Part shown: positions 8,701-17,289 of the stretch, one piece after another
Numbering within the stretch: position 1 is the stretch's first letter
Layout: the number at the start of each line of letters is the position of its first letter
Position numbers and translations under genes: made by a program
Origin: Paenibacillus phytorum
Lineage (GTDB): Bacteria; Bacillota; Bacilli; Paenibacillales; NBRC-103111
Length of the DNA: 59,692 nt
Reading direction: 5' to 3'
Assembly: GCF_013141715.1 (NCBI RefSeq)
Contig: NZ_WHOA01000198.1
Location: 1 to 59,692, forward strand
Notes under the pieces: generated by a model
What the model was told of the DNA's origin: nothing
Databases searched by the model: none
The model's input: only the letters and a program-made list of their open reading frames with translations

Positions 8701-10156
8701 CTCCCTTGTAGTTAACGTCATAGTATTCACCATGAAGCCCATAGTCGTTCGCGGTATACATCTGGTTACCCGGATATTCCGCATGAGCAATTTGAGTTAC
8801 TGCTTGGTTCCATGTTGCCGGAGCAGTTGGTGTTTCATTCAACGCTGCTTCCCATAAGACGACTGAGGGTCTGTTCCGATCGCGTCTTATCATTTCGCGT
8901 GTATCTCTTAATGTTAAATCATAAAATTTGGTGGTGTTTGTCCAGTTCTGCCAACCAGGCTGACACTCTACGACCAACAAGCCAATTTCATCGGCTGCAT
9001 CTAGAAATGCAGGATCATTCGGATAATGGGCAGCCCGCACCGCATTAAATCCATCTTCTTTCATTAGCAATGCATCGCGATATTGCATGGAATCAGAAGC
9101 TGCATCCCCTATATTTTGATACTGTTGATGACGATTTGCTCCACGTATAAATATCTTCTGACCATTGATATATAAACCGTCTGGCTTATACTGTATCGTT
9201 CGGACACCTACTTTAGTAGTCGTAGAATCTACTAAACTCGAAGCATTATAAACCTCGCTTACCAGAGAATATAAGTAAGGAGAATCCGGACTCCACAAAC
9301 TTGGATTGGTTACAGTTAAGTTTTGATTGAATTGATAATCTCCGCTCGCAGCTATACTTGTTGGATCGGTTTCACCTTGTGCAACAACGTTTCCGTTCTT
9401 ATCTACAAGCTTGCTGATTACTTTGGCCTGCGCGGAAACAGTATCTGCATTAACGACATGCGTTTTCACATTAACCGTTGCGCTTGAGCTTGTTACCTGA
9501 GGGTAGGTAACAAAAACACCGCCACTGGCTGTTTTATCGGCCTGTAAAGCATCGGAAATGTGCAAATTATTTGTAATTCTCATTTTTACATCTCGATATA
9601 TGCCACCGAAATAATGGAAGTCAAGACCCGCATCAGGTTTCCCAGGAGGCGTATCAGGATTGTCGAAACTGGATACCCTTACCGCTAGAACATTGGTCTG
9701 GCCATACTTTACCTTATTCGTTATGTCCACTGAAAAACCAACATATCCGCCATTGCGCGTATAAACTTTTTCACCATTCAAGTAAATATCACTATCGATC
9801 ATTACACCTTCAAAATCAATATTTATTGTTTTTCCTCTATACTGCTCATCAACTGTGAAATAATTTCTGTACCAACCTATCCCTTGGTAAACGGATTGGG
9901 CGCCATTTGCATGTTTTTTTTCAAGTCTCATTGTATGAGGAATTGTAATATTTGCAAATTTGCTGTCGTCGAAAGCAGGGGCCTCTGCGCCAGTCAAGTC
10001 ACCTAGGTAAAATCCCCAATTATTGTTAAAGTTCAATATTGTTCTTTGATTCGCCCCATTTGTTTCCTGGCCAGCGCTTGCGGAAGCCTCTGAATTTGGG
10101 AGGAACATTCTTAACATAAGAGTAAGGAGTAGAAGCATAGGAGTTATTTTCTTCAA
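5738..10156 (-). CDS. Secreted GH2 glycoside hydrolase with two F5/8 domains and a cohesin-FIVAR-dockerin tail
   Basis: About 1472 residues. I prefer the TTG at 10154-10156 (AGAGGTG 6 nt upstream, signal peptide directly after) over an in-frame TTG at 10195. Order: signal peptide; GH2 sugar-binding, Ig-like and TIM-barrel domains; a C-terminal beta domain; two F5/8 (CBM32-like) domains (about 834-985 and 974-1105); Big_4-like Ig domain (about 1115-1190); cohesin (about 1200-1330); FIVAR (about 1339-1410); dockerin (about 1416-1472). The GH2 acid/base is E441 in LWEAALNE and the nucleophile E510 in FLTREWGDWG. The dockerin has one canonical calcium loop (DVNHDGKVDIVD) and one altered loop (DINGGGVSIGD, Gly for the usual Asp at position 5). 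Likely a beta-galactosidase- or beta-glucuronidase-like exo-enzyme; the sugar is unknown. Having both cohesin and dockerin, it could bind the SLH anchor and also hold a partner enzyme. Confidence 0.93.
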   Translation of the reverse strand: MKKITPMLLLLTLMLRMFLPNSEASASAGQETNGANQRTILNFNNNWGFYLGDLTGAEAPAFDDSKFANITIPHTMRLEKKHANGAQSVYQGIGWYRNYFTVDEQYRGKTINIDFEGVMIDSDIYLNGEKVYTRNGGYVGFSVDITNKVKYGQTNVLAVRVSSFDNPDTPPGKPDAGLDFHYFGGIYRDVKMRITNNLHISDALQADKTASGGVFVTYPQVTSSSATVNVKTHVVNADTVSAQAKVISKLVDKNGNVVAQGETDPTSIAASGDYQFNQNLTVTNPSLWSPDSPYLYSLVSEVYNASSLVDSTTTKVGVRTIQYKPDGLYINGQKIFIRGANRHQQYQNIGDAASDSMQYRDALLMKEDGFNAVRAAHYPNDPAFLDAADEIGLLVVECQPGWQNWTNTTKFYDLTLRDTREMIRRDRNRPSVVLWEAALNETPTAPATWNQAVTQIAHAEYPGNQMYTANDYGLHGEYYDVNYKGVDTNWQADPSKWTDFAPNKAFLTREWGDWGDGSRALRAQGEAAVTSALLNRQRMLNGDGYSDWGGMDANARIGGYFMWVWNDHTRGSNSVTAGAGTVDIDRYEKYGYYWLQSMQSARNPVYGPMVFIGSTYSSTSSLNVNVFSNADSVKLYQNNVLVKEITRAQASTDVPNTVAKGGSPIFKFTLPQFVAGELRADAILDGQVVKTHTVKTPGQANKLEIEVRDRGRKPVADGSDLIPVYFKVVDANGTVVPNALNTIHIDVTGQGQLVGKGMPRIGVEDQTVEAGIGFAFVRASDISGDIQITATSEGLTSATTTVSTLPYQGQFVSVAQHIPWVGGVEKFEPKDSFYKNIAVGKPITASSEQPGNPPKNAVDNSESTRWCADGSSLPQWLQVDLGKTYSLQGFQMLWEKSDAVYKYYIEVSKDGVNWTKVIDKSTNTSKNGKETALADTRGRYVRLSVVGSITNNYWACLYEFKVIPSDEQIPDDIITDSAIDSITASSETEDGRGTDKLRDGDTNIGTGWLAKSNEMPQSVTVKFKTPQTIAGSRIFWEKDSNWYTYDLEVSTDGVVWRKAIDNYQVGGQHFTPEAFAKPFKNINYVRVTIKDISAGGGFRVGFAELILYGQNYTIPSDYGITAIKPLTVNTNQGIAPSLPTKVTAVYNDESEQAVAVVWDSIEAASYANVGEFTVQGTVSGTSIKATAQVTVEPSVVPVVPQTVITGAEKVNSGQTFNLTIGLTGVTQSVNQQVYAQDLTLQYDPASVQFDSVTSLKDGFQVIDQKETAPGHIRIVAASVGANVPAQGDLLTIKFTAKSVTEATNTTISVDHVKIANAQGNELQVGGASREIQITVPTIPVDKSLLNATIASAQAKYDAAVEGNGDGLYAIGSKAQLQSAIDAAKSAANNSNATQLQVDSAKVALEAAVQVFESKKITADINGGGVSIGDLASVAAAYGKQQGQAGWNEKADVNHDGKVDIVDLAIVAKAILN

Positions 10157-10633
10157 TGTTAGCACCTCTTTCTTTAAAATAAACATAATCGACAATCACT
10201 AACCGCTTCACTTGATGCATTTTGTCAAAGAGAATCCTACGAATCACCCAAACTTCATGAAAATCAAAGATAGGTATGGTAAATTATTTGCCTGCTGACT
10301 TACGTGATGGTTTACATGTTTTCGAAATAATTCAAATAACTTAAATACACTTACACCCCTCCTTACATATTCTCGCCCTTTAAGAAGTATTACCGATTTA
10401 TAAAACCTTCATAAAGCAGCCTTCAATTAGAATGTAACATAGTTCGGAACAATTCCCCCTTAAGAATAATGATATTTTATATTAAAATTCTCATGAGTTG
10501 TTAGATAATATGTCGGGAATATCTCATTATATGTTAAATACATGGCAGGAATACACCTGAGTTTTACCGTGGCAACTTAGATCTTTTCGCAGCAGATGGG
10601 TTTTTCAGTTTTCCACTTGGTAGTACAGATCTC

Positions 10634-10855
10634 CTAGCTGCTATGCATGCTTTTTGGCATTTTCCATATTTTTGGTGCCTTTAATGATTTGTACAGTAGC
10701 CGGAGATACCATGGATCAGGAAATGCGATCTTGCCTTTTAGATTCGGATTGAGAAGATCCTCAAAGCCTTCAATTTTAATATCGCCAATCAGCTTCTTGT
10801 TCACTAAAAGCACCATATGAATGAACTTTGTTTCGAGTAATCGATCCCTCAGCAT
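10634..10855 (-). pseudogene. Internal fragment of an ABC solute-binding protein
   Basis: The frame reads VLLVNKKLIGDIKIEGFEDL and then NPNLKGKIAFPDP. This matches the hinge region of iron/thiamine/putrescine-type extracellular binding proteins, where a stretch like W-x-DLL-P-x-KGKI-x-PDP is typical. Only about 70 of the usual 330-350 residues remain. There is no signal peptide and no partner permease. I read it as a remnant, consistent with the other debris between the large GH2 genes. Confidence 0.6.
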
Positions 10856-10947
10856 TTTTATCCGAGTTTATAATAGCGCTCTCATTTTCTGGATTATACG
10901 GTTCAAAATAACTACGAATCACATTCCTTTGTTTGAAGATTATTTAG

Positions 10948-11133
10948 ATGCCCGGTAGATTTCTATGTTTACGATAATTTCGCCTCTGAGTAATCATCTA
11001 GTTGCCCCCTTAGTTTCAATCTATCACTATCATAAGCAAAGTGAACGTATCTCCTGAACAACAGAAATACATGAATTCTTCAAAGTTTGAAGGTCATGCG
11101 TCTACTTTTTTTAAACTTTTCTCTAAAATCTGC
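10948..11133 (-). repeat. Promoter-region repeat, copy B (upstream of the GH2 gene at 5738-10156)
   Basis: About 186 bp, highly similar to 5355-5541 and 17899-18059. The palindrome at 11076-11094 is imperfect (TTCTTCAAAGTTTGAAGGT). The -10-like TATGAT and the TTGTTCAGGA segment are kept. It lies about 800 bp before the GH2 start, farther than copy A from its gene, so the leader would be long unless another promoter exists. Confidence 0.7.
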
Positions 11134-11256
11134 GGCTGACAGTTATATTCCATCCATAATTCCTTGAAAAAAACGATACAATCATCCAAGAAAATGAACA
11201 TACTCTCAATCATCGATATTCAACTGTCAACTACATAGGCTGCCTCATTTTCTGCA

Positions 11257-11311
11257 AAATAAAAATAAGGGACTGTCCCTTAACCATACTTCATGGATAT
11301 AGGACAATCCC
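11257..11311 (-). terminator. Duplicate of the anchor-gene terminator
   Basis: Same hairpin and T-tract as 4087-4141 with a few base changes (GGGATTGTCC ... GGACAGTCCC on the minus strand). It follows the SLH remnant, so gene end and terminator were copied together. It would also terminate transcripts of the GH2 gene ending at 11594. Confidence 0.65.
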
Positions 11312-11313
11312 AC

Positions 11314-11500
11314 TACTAATGAACAGTTATGCATGGGCAATCAACATATTTTTTTAATGGCAGAGAGAATTAATGTAACAGCTTCCGATCTCGTACTTTG
11401 CTCTAGTCAGCATAGCCGTAAATTCCGCATGGGTAACGAGTCCTTGCGGGCGGTACGTATGGTCTTCAAATCCGTTCACGAAACCTTGGTCCCTTGCTTG
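11314..11500 (-). pseudogene. Internally deleted duplicate of the cohesin-SLH anchor gene (3' part)
   Basis: 11312-11404 matches the last ~60 bases of the anchor gene plus flank (4142-4235). From 11405 the match jumps to 4573-4652, which encodes the first SLH repeat (FEDHTYRPQGLVTHAEFTAM here). About 335 bp encoding the second SLH and most of the third are missing. The junction lies in the short similarity GCTCAAG/GCTCGAG, suggesting a deletion by short homology. The cohesin part is absent. A second surface anchor once existed and has been lost, or a piece of the gene was copied and decayed. Confidence 0.8.
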
Positions 11501-11593
11501 CCAATAACAGCCGGATAGAGCCCGAAATCGCTTTCTCCTCGATAATAGCCACTCCGTCCTGCAATGCGATAGATGAAACGTAATCAAAAATGA

Positions 11594-14500
11594 TCACTCA
11601 ATAATTTTTCTTGCCATATAGGCCAGATCTACGATATCAATTCTGCCGTCCGGTACGAGATCTGCATACTTGTAAAGATCCCAATCTGAATCAGCGGACG
11701 TTTTACCGTATGCCCGTGCGACCTTAGCCAGGTCGCCAATTGTAAATTTGCCGTCACCGTTCATATCGCCTGGAAGGCTCGTATTGACAGACGCTTCGAA
11801 GGCTCGAACTGCCGCCGTCAAGTTATTCAATGCCTGATCCACTTGCGTCTGGTCGGCAGTCGCAGCGTTCGCGACAGCATTGGCCTGCTGTATCTCAGCC
11901 AAGAACGCCGCTTTCGCTGCAGCCGGATATTGTCCAGGTTTGCTGCCCTCTACAGCCGCATCGTATTTGGCTTGTGCATCAGCAATCGCTGTGATTAAAG
12001 CATCTTTGTGAATCGTTTCAATGTTAATTCTAAACTGGTTACCATTAACGTTCACTTCTGCTCCTTGATTGTCAGCAATAACCAAAGTACTTACGGAAAT
12101 ATCAGTGTATGTTGATTGCGTAACCGATTCATTTTTTGCTGTAAAAGCTAGTTTTAGCAGATTCTCGCCTGATTGAATGCTGGAACCAAGAGCTGCCGCC
12201 AACACTCTGAGTTTGCCTGGCTCTAGCTCTTTTTTCTCAACGATGTCAAATTGATCTTGCATGGAAGTAACATCATTGAGAAGGACTTGCTGCGGATTGT
12301 AATTGACGATAAAGTCAAGCGCATACACGCTTTGTGTAACACTGTCCAATCGTAAAGCAAGGTCAAACGGCTGGTTAGACTTTACCAAGCTTTCACCGCT
12401 AAGAACAGCAGAAGGGTTTTTGCTTGGAATGAGCTTGGCGTCTGCCCAATCTCCATGATCATTACCGTTGCCGTCGCCATTATCCCTGATGACCAGCTTC
12501 AGTTCTTTCACACCTTTTACATCCAGATTAACCGCTTTGGAAACCGTCGTTGCGCTCATCATGCCGCTATCGAAAGCCTTGACTCCATCCAGGAACACCT
12601 GGAACACAATCGAGCCTGCTGTGCCACCAACCTCTTGGTCAACGCCAACGACCGCCGAGAAGGATTCAACATTTTTACCTGCCAAGTTATAAATGATTTC
12701 GGAATTCGCATGCGTGCCGATTCCCTTCGCATAGGTGACCGTTCCTGACGGGCCTCTCAGGCGAAGCGAATTACCGTCGATGCTCTTATCCTTTTTGATC
12801 GAGGACCAACCGACTGTTGCACTTACCCAATCCATGTCGCTCAAATAATGATCAACCACTTTGAATTGAATTTCATACGTCTTGGTGATGAGGCCGTCTG
12901 CAGAGGATACGGTAATGACGGTTTTGCCGTTTACATCTGCTGCAGGAGTCACTTGTACCTTTACCGTGTTGTTTGATGATTGCACATCAACCGTCGGCAC
13001 TTGGTTATTGCCGCGAAAAATATTGTACGTGTAGCTTAATTTCTCAGGATCGAATCCGTCCAACGCTAGTCCATTTACTTGGATGGATTTCACCAGATTG
13101 ATCGTCGTCACGGATTTGCTCAGCTGCATCAAATCCGCTGTATGAGCGGCAATTGGTCTGAGCGTATAACTGTAACTATAGTCCTTATTCGCAAACAGCC
13201 TGTATTCATCATGAGGTCTGGCTTTGCCACTCCAACTGTCATCACCGCCAACGCCCATTTGCTTATAGTTGACGCGAAGCGTGATGTCATCGCGATGAGT
13301 CGCTTGATACGGATGCGCCGGTCCAGTCAGATCATCCGGCGTGTAGTGCAGCGCATTAGCCTCAATGACTGGAGCACCGATTGCCATCAGACCCGATCCG
13401 GCGTCGTTCGTCAAAGCAACCCAACGCACATCGGTTTTATTGCCCGTTTCCGAAGGCAGAATATAAGGGAAAAATTGCGCTTCTACGGTGCTATTATACA
13501 TCCCGACATCAGAACCGGAATTTCTGTCCTGATAGTTTTCGTTCGGTCCGCGGCCATACCAGGTAATATGCTCAAACTCTTGCGGAATCGTCAGCATGTT
13601 TCCGACCTCAGGCATATCCGGAAGCGAACTGGAGCCCGGCTTCATATAATTGGCCACCGTGATGTCGCCGTTGCCGAAGATTGTATAAGACGTTTTATAG
13701 GAGGAAACCGTCGTCGTTGGCAGCGTTCCTTCCACATCAATGCGTACAATTTTATCCCCGATTGGGGTGACAGTTGCTCTGGTTACGTTTCTGTTTTTTC
13801 CGGCATTTTTCCAGGTTGCGGTTCTGTTAGGATCGTTGCCTTTATCGTTATCGGTAGGCGCTCTCCAGAAGTTAGGCGTCGGACCTTGTCTAATCAAGTC
13901 TTTACCTAGATATTTGAAAGTATCGATTGTGCCTGTTGATTTGTTGAAATTGATCTGCAAATCAGTAGTATTAATCGTTACTTGTGTTCCTTGATCCTGC
14001 ACATTCAACGCCGGCAATGTAGAAAGATCGACGGACGGTTGCTGAGGAGCATTCATGGATAGGCTTAGCTGCTGACTCGCGATCTCGTGACCTTTCTTCG
14101 CCCACAGCGTATCCGATTTCAATTTGAAGCTGAAATTCAGCCAGTATTCAACGCCAGGTTCAGCCGTCGGCAAGCTGTAAGGAACTGTAATTTGTCTCGT
14201 CGTCAAAGCGGGAATATCCAGATTGTCCAAAATGCCTTGCTGAATGACTTCGTTATCCGCTCGCAATTCCCAGCTTGCATCGTAGGCGTTGACATTGGTG
14301 AACAGGAATTCATTTCGGATGTCGACCTTGCCTTTCGCAAGATCTGCGGCTTTCACGAGAATGTTTTGATAAACATGCTTCACTTGGGAAAGCTGCGGCT
14401 TTGGCGTGCGGTCTGCCTGGAGAAGACCATCAGCGAGTGTTGTACCATCATTATTTATATCCCCGAAGTCTCCGCCGTAGCCGAAGAATTCGTGCTTCTC

Positions 14501-16948
14501 AAGAGGCATGGCATTCTCTGTATTGAAATCCTGCCACAAGACAGCAGTTGCATCTGCTGTACGCGTATCATCGTTTAGCTCCGTCAACGATAATGCGCGA
14601 TTGTAAACGCGTACTTTATCGAAGCTCATTCGGGAAGAGCGGCCTGTCTCCTTATCCGTACCGATGGTAAGCGGGTAGCTGTTGGAGCTCAAGCTGCCTG
14701 TGAAAGCTCTCGTTGCGACGACAGTACCGTCCACATAAAGATTTAAGTTCGCTCCGTCATAGGAACCGGCAACATGATGCCAGTTATTCAACCAGTTCGC
14801 GGGCAATGCTGCGGAGACTGATGTCCAGCCATTTTTATAAACGAAAAATTCCAATTTGGTCGTGCCAGCCATTTTCAAAGCGAACTGCTTATCCCCTTTG
14901 GCAATGATCGGACTGTCCGAAACATTCATTAACGGTTTGACCCAAGCTTCCAGCGTGAGCGGTCCTGTGAGATTGTATTTCGCATCGTTCGGCATCGTCA
15001 TTGTAGCGATGCTTGCATCGTTCGGCTGAAGAACGCCGCTTGCAGCACCGTCATTGTCTATAACAGTTCCCGTGTATTTAGCTTGATAGGTTCCGCCTGC
15101 GTCTGTCAAATACCGTATGCGTGGCGTTTGATTGACCCAATCCCAGATGAATCCACCCTGGAGATTCGGATACTTTTTGATCACATCCCAGTAATCCTGC
15201 ACACTACCGTTACTGTTACCCATGGCGTGGGCATATTCACACATAATATACGGTCTTGGATCGCTGCTCTTGGCATACGTTTCCAATTCCGCGACATGCG
15301 GATACATATTGCTGACCATATCCGTTACGGTCTTATCGTTGTATTGCTCGTAATGAATCGGACGGGTAGGATCGAGACTGCGGATAAAATCGGATTCGAT
15401 TTTGAAATCACTGCCGGAGCCCGCTTCATTGCCTAATGACCAGATGATGACAGAAGGATGATTTTTATCCCTTTGGACCATGCTGTTTGCGCGATCCTTT
15501 ATGTTTTCCACCCATTCAGGTTTGTTGGTCGGAACTGTGTCCAATACGCCATGCGATTCCAAATTGACCTCATCGAGCACATAGAGACCGTATTTGTTCG
15601 TCAGATCGTACCAGAACGGATGGCTCGGATAGTGAGAGCTACGAACCGCATTCATGTTGTATTGCTTCATTAATTCGATATCTTTGATCATCAGATCCAG
15701 ATTGGTCGCTTTCCCCGTATCGGGGCTTGTATCGTGACGGTTAGCACCTTTGATCATAATTGGCTTGCCGTTGAGCTTCATTTGCTGCTTGCCACTGCCA
15801 TCGGACATCGTCTTGATTTCAAATTCCCGGAAACCGACTCGTGTACCAGCCGTTTCGATTACATTGCCGGAAGAATCTTTCAAGCTCAGGACAAGCGTAT
15901 ACAGGTTCGGATCTTCAGCCGACCATTTCTTAGGATTGGCGACTAGTTTGGAAGAACTGACCTGAACCTCAGAATTGCTGCCAAACGCTGTTTCCATGAT
16001 GACTGGCTCATTAAATACCGGCTGATTGTTGGCGTCATACAGCATCGCTTCTACTTTATGATTGGCCGGCGTGGTGCCATCGTTATAATTTTTGACGTTT
16101 ACTTTCAGATTTAGCGCAGCATCCTGATAGGAAGCATCCAAATCCGTAACGACGCCAAAATCCCGCATATGAACCGAAGGCGTACTGAAAAGAAACACAT
16201 CACGCACAATGCCGCTTAACCGTATGGAATCTTGGTCTTCGAGCCAACTGCCGTCCGACCAACGATAGACTTCAACAGCAAGCGTATTCTCGCCGGACTT
16301 CAGATACGGGGTAATGTTAAAGTCTTTGGGTGAATAGCTATCTTCACTGTATCCGACTTTTTGGCCGTTAACCCACACGTAGAATGCGGTTTCTACTCCC
16401 TGGAAGGAAATGAAGGTTTTCCGGTCGGACCAATTGTCCGGAACCGTAAATGTGCGCTTATATGATCCTACCGGATTATATTCCGTAGGAGCGACAGGCG
16501 GCTGAACATTGTTGGAGTTGCCATTGCCCCAGAACGGATACGTAATATTGGTAACTATGGGGAAATCATAACCTTGCATTTGCCATTCGCCAGGTACTTT
16601 AATCTCATTCCATGAACTCGTATCATAGCTATCTTTGTAGAAGTCTAAAGGACGAGCATCAGGGTTCTTCGCGAAGTTAAATTTCCATTGACCGTTGAGA
16701 GATTGGTAGAAAGGGGACAGATGCTCCGTCATCGCAGATATCATGTCCGCTCCCCGCAAGGCAGAGGGCACATCACCATACGGAATAAAGCTGGCATGTG
16801 CAGGCTCTCGGTTCACCTGGAAAATATCCGGATTGTTATTCCATTCCGGGTACCCGTTTGCAGGAGCAGCCGATGCGCCTAAAGTACTAAAGCAGTTGAC
16901 CGCCATAAGGAGCATAAGCGTCAACGATATTTTCTTTTTCCACTTCAT
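11594..16948 (-). CDS. Secreted LacZ-type GH2 enzyme with inserted LamG and an NPCBM-cohesin-FIVAR-dockerin tail
   Basis: 1784 residues, ATG start with GGAGG 6 nt upstream and a signal peptide ending near ASAAP. The GH2 LacZ architecture is complete: sugar-binding, Ig-like, TIM barrel with acid/base E508 (WSLGNEAG) and nucleophile E571 (IMCEYAHAMGNS), then a Bgal_small_N domain (about 990-1265). A LamG/concanavalin-like domain (about 635-803) is inserted between GGFIWDWVNQ and the strand FFGYGGDFGD, which are adjacent in ordinary LacZ. The tail is NPCBM (about 1368-1510), cohesin (about 1511-1640), FIVAR (about 1643-1722) and dockerin (about 1725-1784). The first dockerin loop is canonical (DMNGDGKFTIGD); the second is altered (DLVPDGRIDIVD, Val at position 3). 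Predicted beta-galactosidase acting outside the cell, possibly anchored through the SLH protein. The LacZ family call is firm; the substrate is not. Confidence 0.94.
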   Translation of the reverse strand: MKWKKKISLTLMLLMAVNCFSTLGASAAPANGYPEWNNNPDIFQVNREPAHASFIPYGDVPSALRGADMISAMTEHLSPFYQSLNGQWKFNFAKNPDARPLDFYKDSYDTSSWNEIKVPGEWQMQGYDFPIVTNITYPFWGNGNSNNVQPPVAPTEYNPVGSYKRTFTVPDNWSDRKTFISFQGVETAFYVWVNGQKVGYSEDSYSPKDFNITPYLKSGENTLAVEVYRWSDGSWLEDQDSIRLSGIVRDVFLFSTPSVHMRDFGVVTDLDASYQDAALNLKVNVKNYNDGTTPANHKVEAMLYDANNQPVFNEPVIMETAFGSNSEVQVSSSKLVANPKKWSAEDPNLYTLVLSLKDSSGNVIETAGTRVGFREFEIKTMSDGSGKQQMKLNGKPIMIKGANRHDTSPDTGKATNLDLMIKDIELMKQYNMNAVRSSHYPSHPFWYDLTNKYGLYVLDEVNLESHGVLDTVPTNKPEWVENIKDRANSMVQRDKNHPSVIIWSLGNEAGSGSDFKIESDFIRSLDPTRPIHYEQYNDKTVTDMVSNMYPHVAELETYAKSSDPRPYIMCEYAHAMGNSNGSVQDYWDVIKKYPNLQGGFIWDWVNQTPRIRYLTDAGGTYQAKYTGTVIDNDGAASGVLQPNDASIATMTMPNDAKYNLTGPLTLEAWVKPLMNVSDSPIIAKGDKQFALKMAGTTKLEFFVYKNGWTSVSAALPANWLNNWHHVAGSYDGANLNLYVDGTVVATRAFTGSLSSNSYPLTIGTDKETGRSSRMSFDKVRVYNRALSLTELNDDTRTADATAVLWQDFNTENAMPLEKHEFFGYGGDFGDINNDGTTLADGLLQADRTPKPQLSQVKHVYQNILVKAADLAKGKVDIRNEFLFTNVNAYDASWELRADNEVIQQGILDNLDIPALTTRQITVPYSLPTAEPGVEYWLNFSFKLKSDTLWAKKGHEIASQQLSLSMNAPQQPSVDLSTLPALNVQDQGTQVTINTTDLQINFNKSTGTIDTFKYLGKDLIRQGPTPNFWRAPTDNDKGNDPNRTATWKNAGKNRNVTRATVTPIGDKIVRIDVEGTLPTTTVSSYKTSYTIFGNGDITVANYMKPGSSSLPDMPEVGNMLTIPQEFEHITWYGRGPNENYQDRNSGSDVGMYNSTVEAQFFPYILPSETGNKTDVRWVALTNDAGSGLMAIGAPVIEANALHYTPDDLTGPAHPYQATHRDDITLRVNYKQMGVGGDDSWSGKARPHDEYRLFANKDYSYSYTLRPIAAHTADLMQLSKSVTTINLVKSIQVNGLALDGFDPEKLSYTYNIFRGNNQVPTVDVQSSNNTVKVQVTPAADVNGKTVITVSSADGLITKTYEIQFKVVDHYLSDMDWVSATVGWSSIKKDKSIDGNSLRLRGPSGTVTYAKGIGTHANSEIIYNLAGKNVESFSAVVGVDQEVGGTAGSIVFQVFLDGVKAFDSGMMSATTVSKAVNLDVKGVKELKLVIRDNGDGNGNDHGDWADAKLIPSKNPSAVLSGESLVKSNQPFDLALRLDSVTQSVYALDFIVNYNPQQVLLNDVTSMQDQFDIVEKKELEPGKLRVLAAALGSSIQSGENLLKLAFTAKNESVTQSTYTDISVSTLVIADNQGAEVNVNGNQFRINIETIHKDALITAIADAQAKYDAAVEGSKPGQYPAAAKAAFLAEIQQANAVANAATADQTQVDQALNNLTAAVRAFEASVNTSLPGDMNGDGKFTIGDLAKVARAYGKTSADSDWDLYKYADLVPDGRIDIVDLAYMARKIIE

Positions 16949-17289
16949 AAATGTCCTCCAAATCGATTTCTTTAGATTATATCCATCTCATTGAGTAAAT
17001 AACTTTGTTGTCTAAGTAGATGGCAACGCTTACAAAAATACGTGCTTTGTTCCATCAATCCCGCCTTCAAGTTCCTTCACGTTCCGCAAGCAATTCGACA
17101 AGCTTACCTGAAATCGCTTTGGCAGATACGAGAACACTCATGGAGGTTCTAAGCGAAGTTTCGACCGTATTAAGCCACAAGCCTTCAATTTCAAAAGCCC
17201 ATCTTCCCAATATTCTGGCTTGTTCAAATTCTGTACATCTACTGATATGGATCTTTATTGCTCTACATACTAGGATCGGATGCTTGTCT
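16949..17289. other. Leader of the LacZ-type gene plus unassigned remnant
   Basis: Contains the GGAGG ribosome site at about 16956-16960. 17040-17250 carries broken minus-strand frames, one including DVQNLNKPEYWEDG. The segment around 17219-17241 repeats near 3590. I cannot assign a family; it is probably more of the gene wreck at 17290-17701. Confidence 0.45.

Larger units (their letters stand above)
10157..11593. other. Mosaic intergenic region with promoter and gene remnants
   Basis: No intact gene. It holds a solute-binding-protein remnant (10634-10855), promoter repeat copy B (10948-11133), a terminator copy (11257-11311) and a deleted SLH-anchor remnant (11314-11500). The remainder, including about 10260-10630 and 11500-11590, is A+T-rich or unassigned. 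The last part has an open minus frame (containing AIIEEKAISGSIRLLL) that I cannot assign. Confidence 0.6.

Noticed and set aside
13079..13909. A 276-codon plus-strand open frame inside the LacZ-type GH2 gene
   Set aside because: It is antisense to a gene with clear conserved motifs and has no homology or ribosome site; a shadow frame.
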